Of a stretch of DNA of 64,000 nucleotides, positions 53,354 to 63,022 are shown in pieces. Source of the DNA: Verrucomicrobiota bacterium (GTDB lineage Bacteria > Verrucomicrobiota > Verrucomicrobiia > Opitutales > Opitutaceae). The notes beneath the pieces are model-generated. The model had not been told where the DNA came from. It saw nothing but the letters and a program-made list of their open reading frames with translations, and made no database searches. The translations under genes and the position numbers were made by a program. Numbering within the stretch: the stretch's first letter is position 1; the number at the start of each line of letters is the position of its first letter. The DNA is taken from NCBI GenBank assembly GCA_016721945.1, contig JADKHC010000040.1, positions 1 to 64,000 of the forward strand, read 5' to 3'.

Positions 53354-54262
53354 GTGAAACCTGGTTTTCTACGCACTGCTGCCATCTTCGTTGCCTTTGT
53401 TTTTGGCGCACTCATTCCCCAAGCCGAGAACGGGGCGTGGCTGATCCGCTGGCTGATCATGGGCATGCTGTTCCTCGTTTTCCTACAAACGAAGTTGTCG
53501 CGTAAAGCGCTGCATCCGAGTCATGGCGCGCTGCTCGCGATCAATGTCGCCATGGGTTTTGTGGGATGGGGACTGGGTTGGGTTGTCGGCGGCCGCGAGG
53601 TCGCGCTTGCCGGCTTTTTTTGTGGAATCACGCCAACCGCCACGGCAACACCCGTGATCGTCAGTTTCCTGCGCGGCAAGGTTGATTACGTGGTGGCCGC
53701 GTTTTTATTAACCAACGTCGTTATCGCCGCACTGCTGCCCGCGCTCATGCCGCTCATGCTGGGAAAAACTGCGCCGACCGCTTTCATCGCCGTGCTGGGC
53801 AGTGTTGCGCTGGTGGTGTTCGGGCCTATGGCGCTGGCGTGGCTGGTGCGGAAAATTTACGCTGGAGCCGCAAGTTGGCCCAAGCGCATGAGCAACGTCT
53901 CGTTTGGCGCGTGGGTGCTCACACTCTTTCTGATCACGGCGCGGGTCTCGGCGTTTTTACGCGCACAGTCGGAACTGCCGCAGCAATTATTGATCGAGAT
54001 CGGCGGACTCTCGCTGGCGCTGTGCGTGGCTAATTTCGCTCTCGGCCGGATCGTCGGCGGAAAGGAATTTGCCCGCGAAGCCAGCCAGTCGCTTGGCCAA
54101 AAGAATACGACCTTCACGATCTATCTCGCGCTGACTTACGCCAACCCACTGGTCGCGCTCGGCCCCACTTGCTACGTCCTCTGGCATAATCTCTGGAACT
54201 CCTGGCAACTCCATCAGCAAGCCCGGCTCGAGTCGTTGAGCCAAGATTCCGCCGCGCCTTAA
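53354..54262 (+). CDS. SBF-like (bile acid:sodium symporter superfamily) membrane protein
   Basis: The 302-residue protein has about nine to ten hydrophobic helices. The pattern GFFCGITPTATATPVIVSF and the later FTIYLALTYANPLVALGP resemble the two crossover-helix regions of sodium-dependent bile acid/organic anion symporters (SBF and related auxin carrier-like families). GTG 53354 is the likely start. The last 20 residues are polar. The substrate cannot be predicted. It is followed 52 bases later by the subtilase gene on the same strand. Confidence 0.7.
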   Translation: MKPGFLRTAAIFVAFVFGALIPQAENGAWLIRWLIMGMLFLVFLQTKLSRKALHPSHGALLAINVAMGFVGWGLGWVVGGREVALAGFFCGITPTATATPVIVSFLRGKVDYVVAAFLLTNVVIAALLPALMPLMLGKTAPTAFIAVLGSVALVVFGPMALAWLVRKIYAGAASWPKRMSNVSFGAWVLTLFLITARVSAFLRAQSELPQQLLIEIGGLSLALCVANFALGRIVGGKEFAREASQSLGQKNTTFTIYLALTYANPLVALGPTCYVLWHNLWNSWQLHQQARLESLSQDSAAP

Positions 54263-54314
54263 ACGCAACTTTTACCCCCTGTCCGCGTCTCAACCGTAGC
54301 ATCACCCAAACACC

Positions 54315-55982
54315 ATGAGCCTGAAAATCATTTTTCTTTTCGCGCTACTCTCCTTCGGCGGCATCGCATTCCTCAGCTATTTGCGCTCTCAGTCCAGCAA
54401 CCAGCCCGCCGCGCGTCCGCCCGAAACACCCGCAGACCTCAGTAAGATTTCGCCCGAGGACATGGACCGCCTGGTCAGCGTCAACATCCCCGTCAACGTC
54501 ACCTCCCGCGAACTACTCGCCACCGTCACCGACAAACTCCGCCAGCGTATTGTGCGGCCCAATGCCCGCCCAAACGAGTCCGTGCTTACCTTCAAGACGC
54601 CCGAAGCCTACCAGAGCTTCCTCGCCCGCGCCGCCCAGGCCGGCCTCCGCATCACTGCACGTATCGATGCTTCAAATACACTACGCGTCGGCTACGATTC
54701 GCTCAACAGCATCGCCCGCGACCTCATTGAAAACTCCGCCGACTACAGCCAGATCGCAGCCAACTACTTCATCACGCCGCCCGTCACTCCACCTCAAGCC
54801 CTGTCACGCGCCAACCGCACACAGCTGCCCGTAGGGAACCAGTTACTATCAACACTTGGGGTAACCGGAAACACCCAGAGCTGGGGCAACGGCGTGACCA
54901 TCGCCGTGCTCGACAGTGGCGTCGCCGCCGACCCGACCTTCGGTATCAGCCGTTTGAAGACGGTCGACATCGGCCTTGGCACCGCCCCGGCGACGGGAAC
55001 GGAAGGCGGTCACGGAACGGCCGTCGCAGCGCTCGCAGCTGGCCAGTCGGCCGATGCCCAGGGCATCGCACCGGCAGCCTCTGTACTCAGCATCCGCGTC
55101 ACCAGCGACGACGGTAAAAGCGATGCCTTCACGGTCGCCAAAGGCATATTTGCCGCCGTCGATGCAGGTGCCAAAATCGTCAACATCAGCCTTGGCGGTT
55201 ACGGCACAAATGCCGCGCTCGACTCCGCCATCAATTACGCCACCACGAACGGTGTCGTGCTCGTCGCCGCCGCAGGCAACGACCAGACGAACCAGCTCAC
55301 TTGGCCCGCCGCCGATCCGCGCGTTGTCTCCGTCGGTGCTGTCGATGCCAGTGGCCAGCAAGTCGTGTTCTCCAACTCCAGTCGCCAGCTACAAATCACC
55401 GCCCCGGGACTCGCCCTGCAAACCGCCTGGAGCGACGGTTCACGCATGATTTTTAGCGGCACATCCGGCAGCGCGCCCATCGTAGCCGGTGCAATCGCGG
55501 CCGTGATGTCCCAGGATCCCAGCCTCACGCCCGCCCAGGCTTGGCAAGTCCTGCAAACGCACGCGAGCGACGCTGGCGCACCCGGTGCCGACCCCGATTA
55601 CGGCAACGGCGTCCTCAATCTCGGCTGGGCCATGGCTCGCAACAACCCCACCCGCTACGACACGGCCGTTGCCAGCCATTATTACGATTCCTCCAGCGAA
55701 AAACTTCAGATCGTCGTGCAAAACCGCAGTGCCCAGGCCGTCGCCGGACTCGACCTCAACATCGACGTCAACGGAGCCCTGCAACACCAACCCATCCCAT
55801 GGCTCGCCGCCGGAGCCACCACCGTGGTCAACCTTTCCATTTCTACCAAGCAACTGGTTGCTGTCGGGCAAATCGAGTTTCGCTCAGAACTGCTAAACCC
55901 CGTCGGCACAACCGATCAAGTTCCTACCAACAACCGCCGGGCCAGCACACTCAACGCTCCGACGCACTCCCTCGTGCGCTAG
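54315..55982 (+). CDS. S8 family subtilisin-like serine peptidase
   Basis: The 555-residue protein has an N-terminal signal or anchor helix (IIFLFALLSFGGIAFLSYL), a propeptide-like region (about 40-170), and the catalytic domain with Asp200 in VLDSG, His233 in GHGTAVA, the oxyanion Asn322 in GND and Ser384 in GTSGSAP. A C-terminal beta-sandwich (about 445-535, KLQIVVQNRSAQAVAGLDL) resembles CARDB/Ig-like domains. All catalytic residues are intact. It probably acts outside the cytoplasmic membrane. Substrate unknown. Confidence 0.93.
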   Translation: MSLKIIFLFALLSFGGIAFLSYLRSQSSNQPAARPPETPADLSKISPEDMDRLVSVNIPVNVTSRELLATVTDKLRQRIVRPNARPNESVLTFKTPEAYQSFLARAAQAGLRITARIDASNTLRVGYDSLNSIARDLIENSADYSQIAANYFITPPVTPPQALSRANRTQLPVGNQLLSTLGVTGNTQSWGNGVTIAVLDSGVAADPTFGISRLKTVDIGLGTAPATGTEGGHGTAVAALAAGQSADAQGIAPAASVLSIRVTSDDGKSDAFTVAKGIFAAVDAGAKIVNISLGGYGTNAALDSAINYATTNGVVLVAAAGNDQTNQLTWPAADPRVVSVGAVDASGQQVVFSNSSRQLQITAPGLALQTAWSDGSRMIFSGTSGSAPIVAGAIAAVMSQDPSLTPAQAWQVLQTHASDAGAPGADPDYGNGVLNLGWAMARNNPTRYDTAVASHYYDSSSEKLQIVVQNRSAQAVAGLDLNIDVNGALQHQPIPWLAAGATTVVNLSISTKQLVAVGQIEFRSELLNPVGTTDQVPTNNRRASTLNAPTHSLVR

Positions 55983-56201
55983 CCGCAGACCTCATTGTTT
56001 ACAGGTTTTGTACGGTTGAAGCCTTGAACGCGGGCCGAAATTCCCTGAATTAATTAACCTCCATCGGGCCCGCTTCAGCATCACACGGGAGAAAGGGCAT
56101 TAGCACGCCCAGCCTCCTCAAGACCGGTGGCGCAGGTTAGCATTTTAGTACTCCTTTCACGTACGAGCGGGAGCCCGTGCGTGAAACGTCCACCACATCC
56201 C

Positions 56202-57113
56202 ATGAGCACACCTTTGATCAGCGTCTGTATCGCCGCGTGTAACGCCGAAAAATACATCGAAGCATCGCTGCGCACCGTGGAAACCCAAACCTTCAAAAAC
56301 TGGGAAATCATCGTCACCGAAGACGGCTCCAGTGACCGCACCGAAGAGCACGTGCGAGCCTTCGCCCCCACGGTCACCCAACGCATTGAATACAACCGCC
56401 ACGACAGCAAACGCGGCATACCGGCCACTAGGAATACCGGCATTGCCAGTGCCAAAGGCGACTGGATCGCACTCCTCGATGCCGACGACCTCTGGAAGCC
56501 CAACCATCTAGAAAGCCTAATTTCGGCCAGCCATATCGAAGACGGCGACGCCGTCTATGCCGGCTCGATCCTTTACGACAACGCCACTTGGGACAAACTC
56601 AACACGCACGCCCCAACCGAGAGCGATCTCACAAACCTACCGATTGCGCTCTACTCAGGACACCTCTCCATCATGTCGTCCGCCGTCATGATTAAACGTG
56701 CCTCGATTGCAAAGTACGGCCCGTTTTCGAGCGATTTCCCCCTCTGCAGCAACACCGAATACTGGCTCCGCCTTCTCTCAAAGGGTGGCCACATGAGCTA
56801 CAGCGGTGCCAACACCTGCATCTACCGCCAACACACCGCCGCTCCCTCGCGAAAAACCACAGACAATCTCGCAGAAAACGCTCGGATTTGCGAACACTAC
56901 GCCTCATGGGACGCCATAACTCGCCGCCTGAGCCGTGAGCGCCTCGCCGGCCTGTACCGCTTAACCGGGTTCGCACTCATGGCCGACAATCCGGCGGCCG
57001 CGCGCACCGTGATTAAGAAATCGCTGCAGCTTCAGCCGCTCCACGCCAAATCGCTCTGCCTCTGGGCTAGGGCGTTTGTCCGACAGAGCACTCGCCGCCC
57101 CCGCGCAGCCTGA
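56202..57113 (+). CDS. Glycosyltransferase family 2
   Basis: From ATG 56202 there are 303 residues. The N-terminal GT-A domain shows ISVCIAACNAEKYIEASL, WEIIVTEDGSSDRTEEHV and the metal-binding DADD in GDWIALLDADDLWKPNHL. The second half has CSNTEYWLRLLSKGGHMSY and a Tyr-rich YRQHTAA region typical of polysaccharide glycosyltransferases, and ends with a TPR-like helix pair. The sugar and acceptor are unknown. An imperfect palindrome (56155-56186) lies just before the start. It is isolated from other polysaccharide genes. Confidence 0.9.
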   Translation: MSTPLISVCIAACNAEKYIEASLRTVETQTFKNWEIIVTEDGSSDRTEEHVRAFAPTVTQRIEYNRHDSKRGIPATRNTGIASAKGDWIALLDADDLWKPNHLESLISASHIEDGDAVYAGSILYDNATWDKLNTHAPTESDLTNLPIALYSGHLSIMSSAVMIKRASIAKYGPFSSDFPLCSNTEYWLRLLSKGGHMSYSGANTCIYRQHTAAPSRKTTDNLAENARICEHYASWDAITRRLSRERLAGLYRLTGFALMADNPAAARTVIKKSLQLQPLHAKSLCLWARAFVRQSTRRPRAA

Positions 57114-57194
57114 CGATTTTCCAGCCGACACAGCGTTAGGTTTTCGCCGTGTGCGCTTGCGCCAAAGCACAGGCTGGCCAATTATTTGCGCTCT

Positions 57195-58493
57195 ATGAAT
57201 TACCAAGGCCTTGGCACCAAAGCCCTCCACGCCGGCCAGAAACCGGACCCCACCACCGGCTCCCGCGCCGTTCCGATTTACCAGACGACCAGCTACGTCT
57301 TCCGCGACGCCGAACACGCGGCAAATCTCTTCGCGCTCAAGGAACTAGGCAACATCTACACGCGGCTCATGAATCCCACGACCGACGTGTTCGAGCAACG
57401 CCTCGCAGCGATGGAAGGTGGTTCGGCAGCCCTCGCCCACGCTTCCGGTCAGGCCGCAATCACCAACGCCATTCTCAACATCGCCGGCGCTGGCGACCAC
57501 ATCGTCTCCGTCTCACAGCTCTACGGCGGCACGTATAACCTTTTCCACTACACGCTCAAGAAGCTCGGCATCGACGTCACCTTCGTCGACGCCATGGACC
57601 CCGACGCCTTCCGCAAGGCCGTTCGCCCCAACACCAAGGCCTTCTACGGTGAAGGGCTCGGCAATCCCGCGCTCAACATTTTCCCCTTCGAAGAGGTTGC
57701 CAAAATCGGCCGCGAAGTCGGGGTGCCAGTCATCGTCGACAACACCTGTCTATCGCCAATCCTCAACCGCCCGATCGAATGGGGCGTCAACGTCGTCGTA
57801 CACTCCGCCACAAAATACATCGGCGGCCACGGCACCTCCATCGCCGGCATGGTCGTCGACGGCGGCAACTTCGACTGGGGCAACGGCAAATTCCCCGGCC
57901 TGACCGAACCAGACCCCAGCTACCACGGCATCGTGCACTGGGACGCATTCAAGGCCTTCCCTCCCGCTGGCGGCGCCAACATCGCCTACGCTATGAAAAT
58001 GCGCCTGCAACTGCTCCGCGACGCCGGCGCTTGCATCAGCCCGTTCAACTCCTTCCTCGTACTTCAGGGCCTCGAAACGCTCCACCTGCGCATGGAGCGC
58101 ATCTGCCAGAACGCGCTCAAGACTGCCGAACTACTCGCTGCACACCCAAAGGTCGCGTGGGTGAATTATCCAGGCCTCAAGACCAGCCCGAACCACTCCA
58201 TTGCCAAGAAATACCTCAAGGGCGGCTTTGGTGGTTTAATCGGGTTCGGCGTCAAAGGAGGCTACGAAGCAGGCCGAAAACTCATCGAAAGCCTGAAACT
58301 CTTCAGCCACGTCGCCAACATCGGCGATGCCCGCTCGCTCGCCATCCACCCGGCCAGCACAACCCACAGCCAGCTCTCCGCAGACGAACAAATTTCGTCG
58401 GGCGTCTCGGCGGATTTTGTCCGTCTATCGATCGGCATCGAAGATTTCGCCGACCTCCAGACCGACCTCGAGCAGGCTCTGACAAAAATCTGA
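57195..58493 (+). CDS. metY: O-acetylhomoserine sulfhydrylase (PLP-dependent)
   Basis: MetY makes homocysteine from O-acetylhomoserine and sulfide in direct-sulfhydrylation methionine synthesis. It can also form cysteine. The 432-residue protein belongs to the Cys/Met metabolism PLP family: AVPIYQTTSYVF, YTRLMNPTTDVFEQRLA, GGTYNLF, VDNTCLSP (Asp182 pairs with the pyridine N), PLP-lysine K207 in HSATKYIGGHG, and a C-terminal RLSIGIEDFADL. The long form with FDWGNGKFPG and PSYHG is typical of MetY as opposed to MetB/MetC. ATG 57195 is preferred over a nearby TTG. Confidence 0.93.
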   Translation: MNYQGLGTKALHAGQKPDPTTGSRAVPIYQTTSYVFRDAEHAANLFALKELGNIYTRLMNPTTDVFEQRLAAMEGGSAALAHASGQAAITNAILNIAGAGDHIVSVSQLYGGTYNLFHYTLKKLGIDVTFVDAMDPDAFRKAVRPNTKAFYGEGLGNPALNIFPFEEVAKIGREVGVPVIVDNTCLSPILNRPIEWGVNVVVHSATKYIGGHGTSIAGMVVDGGNFDWGNGKFPGLTEPDPSYHGIVHWDAFKAFPPAGGANIAYAMKMRLQLLRDAGACISPFNSFLVLQGLETLHLRMERICQNALKTAELLAAHPKVAWVNYPGLKTSPNHSIAKKYLKGGFGGLIGFGVKGGYEAGRKLIESLKLFSHVANIGDARSLAIHPASTTHSQLSADEQISSGVSADFVRLSIGIEDFADLQTDLEQALTKI

Positions 58494-58529
58494 TCCATCA
58501 GCCAAAAACTGTAGCCCTTGTTTTCTCAA

Positions 58530-58556
58530 GGCGGCGCCAATCATCGCCGCCTTTTT
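58530..58556 (+). terminator. Intrinsic terminator of metY
   Basis: GGCGGCG and CGCCGCC form a seven-pair stem with an 8-base loop, followed by five T, about 36 bases after the metY stop. The following 220 bases to the next start hold no recognisable gene. Confidence 0.85.
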
Positions 58557-58778
58557 CCGCTCAGAACCGCGCAATTTACACCCGATGACCTCGACCTGCT
58601 AAATCTGAGTCAATCAGAACAAATATCTAGATTTGCATGCCTTAAAGTCGCCAAAAGCGAGGTCATCGCGCCGTAAAGCACACAAGTTACACACCCTCTC
58701 CGCCAAGAGACGACCAGCCTTGGCCAAGGAGCGCGCAGCAACTGTCCACGTTTGTCCGATAACTTAAGATCACCTAAC

Positions 58779-60266
58779 ATGTCCTTACCTTTTCCCAAAC
58801 TAACCGCAGCCGAAGCGGCCTCGCTCATTAATCATGGCGAAGTGCTCGGCATAAATGCGTTCACCGCAGCCGGTGCGCCCAAAGCCATCGCACGCGCCAT
58901 CGCCGCACGCGCCCGCGAAGAACACGCCGCAGGTCGCCCCTTCAAAGTTGGCATGATCACCGGCGCCTCCACCGGCCCATCACTCGACGGCGAACTCGCC
59001 AAGGCCGATGCCGTGTCCTTCCGCACGCCCTTCCAATCTGACCCCGATATGCGCCGCGCGATCAACGACGGCAAAGTGCAGTTCTTCGATATGCACCTCT
59101 CGGTTCTTCAGCAGGCCATGCGCTACGGCCACTTGGGCAAGGTCAACTGGGCCATCGTCGAAGCTTGTGATGTCGGCCCCGACGGCTCTATCACACTCAC
59201 CTCCTCAGTTGGCGCCGCGCCCACGCAATGCCGCGTCGCAGATAAGATTCTTATCGAACTGAGCAGCGCTCACCCGAAAGCCCTTCACGGCTTCCATGAC
59301 ATCTACGAACCAGCCGATCCACCCCACCGCCGCGAAATCCCGATTTATCGCCCCTCTGATCGTATCGGCTCGCCGGTCATCAAAGTGCCACCCTCGAAAA
59401 TCGCTGGCATCGTCGAGTCCAACATTGGTGACGAAATCAACGGTTTCCCTCCTCCTGGAGCAGAAGCCCAGCGCATCGGCGAAAACGTAGCCAACTTCCT
59501 CGCTAGCGAAATCCGCCGCGGCACCCTTCCCGCATCTTTCCTCCCGATCCAGTCTGGCGTAGGCGACACCGCCAACGCCGTCATCGGAGCCATGGGCGAA
59601 CATCCCGACATCCCGCCTTTCGAAATGTACTCGGAAGTACTACAAGATTCCGTCTTCAACCTCATGCTCAAAGGCAAGGTGAAATTCGGTTCCAGTGTAG
59701 CCCTCACCGCCAGCGCCGAAATGCGCAAACAGATCTACGGAAACCTCGATTTCTTCCGCCCGCGCATCGTCCTGCGCCCGCAAGAAATCACCAACCACCC
59801 CGAAGTCATCCGCCGTCTCGGCGTCATTTCAATCAACACCGCGATAGAAGCCGACATCTTCGGCAACATCAACAGCACGCACGTGCTCGGCAAGGACTTG
59901 ATGAACGGCATCGGTGGATCGGGTGACTTCACCCGTAACGCCTTCCTCTCAATCTTCACCTGTCCCTCCACTGCGAAGAACGGCAAGATCAGCACGATCG
60001 TCCCACTCGTGAGCCACATGGATCACAGCGAACACTCCGTAGCCGCCGTCGTGACCGAACAAGGCGTGGCCGACCTCCGCGGAACGTCGCCAAACGAACG
60101 CGCCCGCAAGATCATCGAGAACTGCGCCCACCCTGATTTCCGCGAACCACTCCTCCGCTACTGCGCCGCGACGAAGAAAGGCCACACCCCGCAATCACTC
60201 GGCAAAGCCTTCGCCTTCCACCAACGCTTCATGGAAACAGGCGACATGCACGGCGCGATCGAGTAA
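58779..60266 (+). CDS. Acetyl-CoA hydrolase / succinyl-CoA:acetate CoA-transferase family
   Basis: The 495-residue protein belongs to the class I acetyl-CoA hydrolase/transferase family (SCACT, Ach1, Cat1), which moves CoA between carboxylic acids such as succinate and acetate. Visible signatures are GMITGASTGPSLDGEL, FRTPFQSDPDMRRAIN, QSGVGDTANAVIGAMG, catalytic Glu in FEMYSEVLQDS, the glycine loop GIGGSGDFTRN and HSVAAVVTEQGVADLRG near the C-terminus. ATG 58779 is the likely start. An ATG at 58752 is also in frame. The role in acetate overflow or fermentation fits the anaerobic NrdD in the same window. It ends in a strong terminator. Confidence 0.92.
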   Translation: MSLPFPKLTAAEAASLINHGEVLGINAFTAAGAPKAIARAIAARAREEHAAGRPFKVGMITGASTGPSLDGELAKADAVSFRTPFQSDPDMRRAINDGKVQFFDMHLSVLQQAMRYGHLGKVNWAIVEACDVGPDGSITLTSSVGAAPTQCRVADKILIELSSAHPKALHGFHDIYEPADPPHRREIPIYRPSDRIGSPVIKVPPSKIAGIVESNIGDEINGFPPPGAEAQRIGENVANFLASEIRRGTLPASFLPIQSGVGDTANAVIGAMGEHPDIPPFEMYSEVLQDSVFNLMLKGKVKFGSSVALTASAEMRKQIYGNLDFFRPRIVLRPQEITNHPEVIRRLGVISINTAIEADIFGNINSTHVLGKDLMNGIGGSGDFTRNAFLSIFTCPSTAKNGKISTIVPLVSHMDHSEHSVAAVVTEQGVADLRGTSPNERARKIIENCAHPDFREPLLRYCAATKKGHTPQSLGKAFAFHQRFMETGDMHGAIE

Positions 60267-60322
60267 AACTCTACCGCAAACATCGGCGACACGAAAACAA
60301 AACCAAGTCACCGAACCAATAC

Positions 60323-60352
60323 AAAAGGCCGGGCTCAACGCCCGGCCTTTTT
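60323..60352 (+). terminator. Strong intrinsic terminator, usable on both strands
   Basis: GGCCGGGC and GCCCGGCC form an eight-pair stem with a TCAAC loop, preceded by AAAA and followed by TTTTT. It terminates the CoA-transferase transcript and could also stop the opposing pil transcript. Confidence 0.92.
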
Positions 60353-60430
60353 GCTGAACAACTACAAAACCCGCGGCAGCCCCGGGACGCAGACCTCTTG
60401 CAGTGAAATTTCACATTCAGATTTGCATAC

Positions 60431-60460
60431 AAAAAGGGGGCGCAGCAAACGCTGCGCCCC
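60431..60460 (-). terminator. Intrinsic terminator of the pil operon (minus strand)
   Basis: On the minus strand GGGGCGCAGC and GCTGCGCCCC form a ten-pair stem with a GTTT loop, followed by a run of T (AAAAA at 60431-60435 on the plus strand). It is 29 bases after the pilQ stop. Confidence 0.88.
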
Positions 60461-60488
60461 TGAGATTGCAAGAAAAGGCTTTAGCTAA

Positions 60489-61994
60489 TTACTTCTTGGG
60501 CTCTGGAGCCGGAGGAGGTGTATAGAACGGGTCAGAACCATCACGGAAACCAGGAAGGTCATCCTTCTGGAGCTGCATTTCACGAGTAAGACGAGGATCA
60601 AAAACATCTCCAACGCCTGAGCCGTCAGGCTTCTGTGTACGCGCCGTAATGAAGATGAGCAGATTCTTAGTCGTTACCGAGTCAGTTTTCGAACTGAATA
60701 GACGACCCAATACAGGAATGTTGCCCAAGACCGGTACCTTGGATGTTCCCTTTTGTTGATCCTTGGTGACCATGCCACCAATACCGAGTGTATAACCATC
60801 CTTAATTGTTACCTGCGTAACTGTTTTCTGGACAGCGAGAATCGGAATAATGGCGGCACTACCACCCGACGCGCCAAACGAGACTTCACCACTCTTATTA
60901 CTAACCTCAGGTGCAATATTTAGTTTGATAAACCCCTGGCTGTTAACCTGAGGCGTTACCTTCATGAGGACACCAATGGGCTTGAAAATGAAACCACTCA
61001 CTTCAAAACTACCACGCTCCTGATTGTAAGTGTAGTTAGGGATAGGATATTCGAGACCAACATTGATCGTCGCTTCAGTATTATTAAGCGTCACGATCGT
61101 CGGGTTGGAGACCAATTTGGAATTACTACCCGTGTTTAAGGCAGAGATCACAGCAGAAAACTGTGGCGCCGAAAATACTGCGGAGAACATGGTTGAGGCG
61201 GACAGTTTCTCGAACTCAATCAATTTATCATCACCATTTCTGGCCACGTCGCTACCACCACGAACCTGAAGTGGTATTGGACGGCCATCAAGCTGGTAGC
61301 TCTGGAGGGATGTCCAATTTATACCGAGATTCTTAACATCACTATTATTTACCTCGATAAACTTGGACTCAATCATCACCTGCTCAGTGGACTTGTCGAG
61401 ATTGGCAATAATCGGCCGTACCTTTTGGATTGCCGAAGCTCGCTCAGTAACAACAAGTGAGTTACTACGCGCATCGATCACAATCTTTCCACCAACCTTG
61501 GCATCTACAAGCGAGTCCAGGCTCGACTTGATTTCCGAAGCCTTAGCGTAATTCAGAATAAATACTTCAGTAGTAAGTGGCTCAAGATTGAGCGACTCGA
61601 TAGTGACAACCTTGATGATATTTGCATCTTCGACAAAGGTGTAGCCTACGGGCTGAAGCACTACTTGATAGATCTGGCGCCATGTAACATCACGGAGCTT
61701 GATTGAGGTCTTGCCCTGTAGCGTCTCTGGGATAACCAGATTTAATTCAAAAAGATCGGCTACATTGCGGAGTACATTCCGAATTTCCTCATCAGGGAAA
61801 TCAACTGAAAGAGTGTCTTTACCCTTAGCAACCATCGCCTTGGGTTCTTCGGTTGCCTTGGCGGCTGCTTCTGGTTGCGCCACTGCCGCAGCAGGTGCGG
61901 CGGGAGCAGCCGTCTCTTGAGCAAACGCAAACACACCCGTGATCGGGAATATTGCGGCCACCATAGCGGTGATTTTAATCAGTCTGGTACTCAT
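60489..61994 (-). CDS. pilQ: Type IV pilus secretin PilQ-like
   Basis: This is the outer-membrane ring protein through which the type IV pilus passes. The 501-residue form is shorter than proteobacterial PilQ (about 700) and lacks AMIN domains. It has a signal peptide, an Ala/Glu-rich linker, an STN/secretin N0 domain (TLSVDFPDEEIRNVLRNVAD, about 60-115), N1-type repeats with LTTEVFILNYAKASEI and IVIDARSNSLVVTE, then the secretin core with VMIESKFIEVNN, and the signature VPVLGNIPVLGRLF near 430. The Pro-rich C-terminus (PPPAPEPKK) is unusual. It ends the pilMNOPQ operon. Confidence 0.92.
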   Translation of the reverse strand: MSTRLIKITAMVAAIFPITGVFAFAQETAAPAAPAAAVAQPEAAAKATEEPKAMVAKGKDTLSVDFPDEEIRNVLRNVADLFELNLVIPETLQGKTSIKLRDVTWRQIYQVVLQPVGYTFVEDANIIKVVTIESLNLEPLTTEVFILNYAKASEIKSSLDSLVDAKVGGKIVIDARSNSLVVTERASAIQKVRPIIANLDKSTEQVMIESKFIEVNNSDVKNLGINWTSLQSYQLDGRPIPLQVRGGSDVARNGDDKLIEFEKLSASTMFSAVFSAPQFSAVISALNTGSNSKLVSNPTIVTLNNTEATINVGLEYPIPNYTYNQERGSFEVSGFIFKPIGVLMKVTPQVNSQGFIKLNIAPEVSNKSGEVSFGASGGSAAIIPILAVQKTVTQVTIKDGYTLGIGGMVTKDQQKGTSKVPVLGNIPVLGRLFSSKTDSVTTKNLLIFITARTQKPDGSGVGDVFDPRLTREMQLQKDDLPGFRDGSDPFYTPPPAPEPKK

Positions 61995-62003
61995 GGATTT
62001 TCC

Positions 62004-62462
62004 TTATTTAATAGGGCGTATAATCTCTGCTTGGTTGAAACGTAGCGAAAAATTTGTTCTAGTAACTTCGATAAGCTCGACAGTATATGGAGTGCCGTCA
62101 AAAGAAAGCGTGAGCCTATCCCCGACTTTCACTCCCTTTTGACCTTTCAATAGAAGCACTAAGGCATCCTCTCGCCCCATAACTCCTGTTGGTTTGAGTT
62201 GATCTGCGAGAATGGCGAGCAACTCCTTATCAGACGCAGGCCGATTAAGGACTACCTCGATCCTTCCTTCCGAAGCTGCGTTAAAAGGATTACGTATATC
62301 TGCAGGTGCCGTCAGGTCGTCGGTAGCAAGTTTAGCCAAATGCTCTGCCGTCTCTACAGTCACGGCCCTCTTCTGAGGTGGTGCGATATCGGAAGGTGCT
62401 GCCTTCGCAGCTGCAAATCCGAACATCAAAAAGACAAGAACTGCGAGAGAACGGATTTTCAT
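62004..62462 (-). CDS. PilP-like periplasmic protein of the pilus operon
   Basis: The 152-residue protein has a signal peptide (residues 1-22) and a C-terminal beta-domain with VKVGDRLTLSFDGTPYTVEL, where proteobacterial PilP carries its secretin-binding beta-sandwich. There is no lipobox. Position between pilO and pilQ (overlap of 4 bases with pilO, 9 bases to pilQ) supports the PilP role, connecting the inner-membrane complex to the secretin. Sequence similarity by eye is weak, so the call rests mainly on context. Confidence 0.6.
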   Translation of the reverse strand: MKIRSLAVLVFLMFGFAAAKAAPSDIAPPQKRAVTVETAEHLAKLATDDLTAPADIRNPFNAASEGRIEVVLNRPASDKELLAILADQLKPTGVMGREDALVLLLKGQKGVKVGDRLTLSFDGTPYTVELIEVTRTNFSLRFNQAEIIRPIK

Positions 62463-63022
62463 GCACGGCCTAATAGTTCAACTGTGAGTGAAAGCACTAC
62501 CTCCGCTTGAGCACTTTCATTGGTTTTCTGAGCCTCACTACATACAGCACCTTTCACACGGCAATAGTATACACCTTGCTCCATTTTACGAAGAAAGGTC
62601 AGTACCTGTTTATAGCTTCCCTGCACAGAAACGGCGTACTGAACAGGGACATAAACGCCCTTAACAGACTTGACTGTTTCTGAAGCCGGTCTCGGAGTAT
62701 TTAGGAGCTTAACCCCTGCCTCCGACTCAAGCTTGTAGAAATACTGAAGATTATTCGCCAAATCATTTGGGTTGATTAGGCGAGACGACACAGTCGAATT
62801 CGCCGTCTCTATAGCTTGTAGCTGTAAATCAAGCTGATTTGCGAAATTAATATTGGCAGCCTGCCGCTGGCCATCCGCCGTCCGCTGCTCCACATGAGCC
62901 TGCATCTCCGACAGAGCACCATGGCGATAAAAATACGCCGCAAATAACACAATCGCTACAGCAGTAGCGATGAAACCAACTGGTGATTTTTTATAGAGCG
63001 TCTTAACTGAGTCCGTATTCAT
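62459..63022 (-). CDS. pilO: PilO-like inner-membrane pilus assembly protein
   Basis: The 187-residue protein has one N-terminal helix (about 13-32, PVGFIATAVAIVLFAAYFYR), a periplasmic coiled-coil (about 35-80) and a ferredoxin-like domain with VKGVYVPVQYAVSVQGSYKQ and VLTFLRKMEQG, which is the PilO pattern. It partners with PilN. It overlaps pilN by 4 bases and the next gene by 4 bases, showing tight translational coupling. Confidence 0.8.
   Translation of the reverse strand: MNTDSVKTLYKKSPVGFIATAVAIVLFAAYFYRHGALSEMQAHVEQRTADGQRQAANINFANQLDLQLQAIETANSTVSSRLINPNDLANNLQYFYKLESEAGVKLLNTPRPASETVKSVKGVYVPVQYAVSVQGSYKQVLTFLRKMEQGVYYCRVKGAVCSEAQKTNESAQAEVVLSLTVELLGRA

Noticed and set aside
56155..56186. 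Imperfect palindrome TTTCACGTACG...CGTGCGTGAAA before the glycosyltransferase gene
   Set aside because: Twelve of sixteen pairs match, with no second copy and no known regulator site. Too weak to list as a regulatory feature.
57114..57194. SAM riboswitch upstream of metY
   Set aside because: The roughly 80-base spacer shows no SAM-I, SAM-II or SAH core sequences or matching stems.
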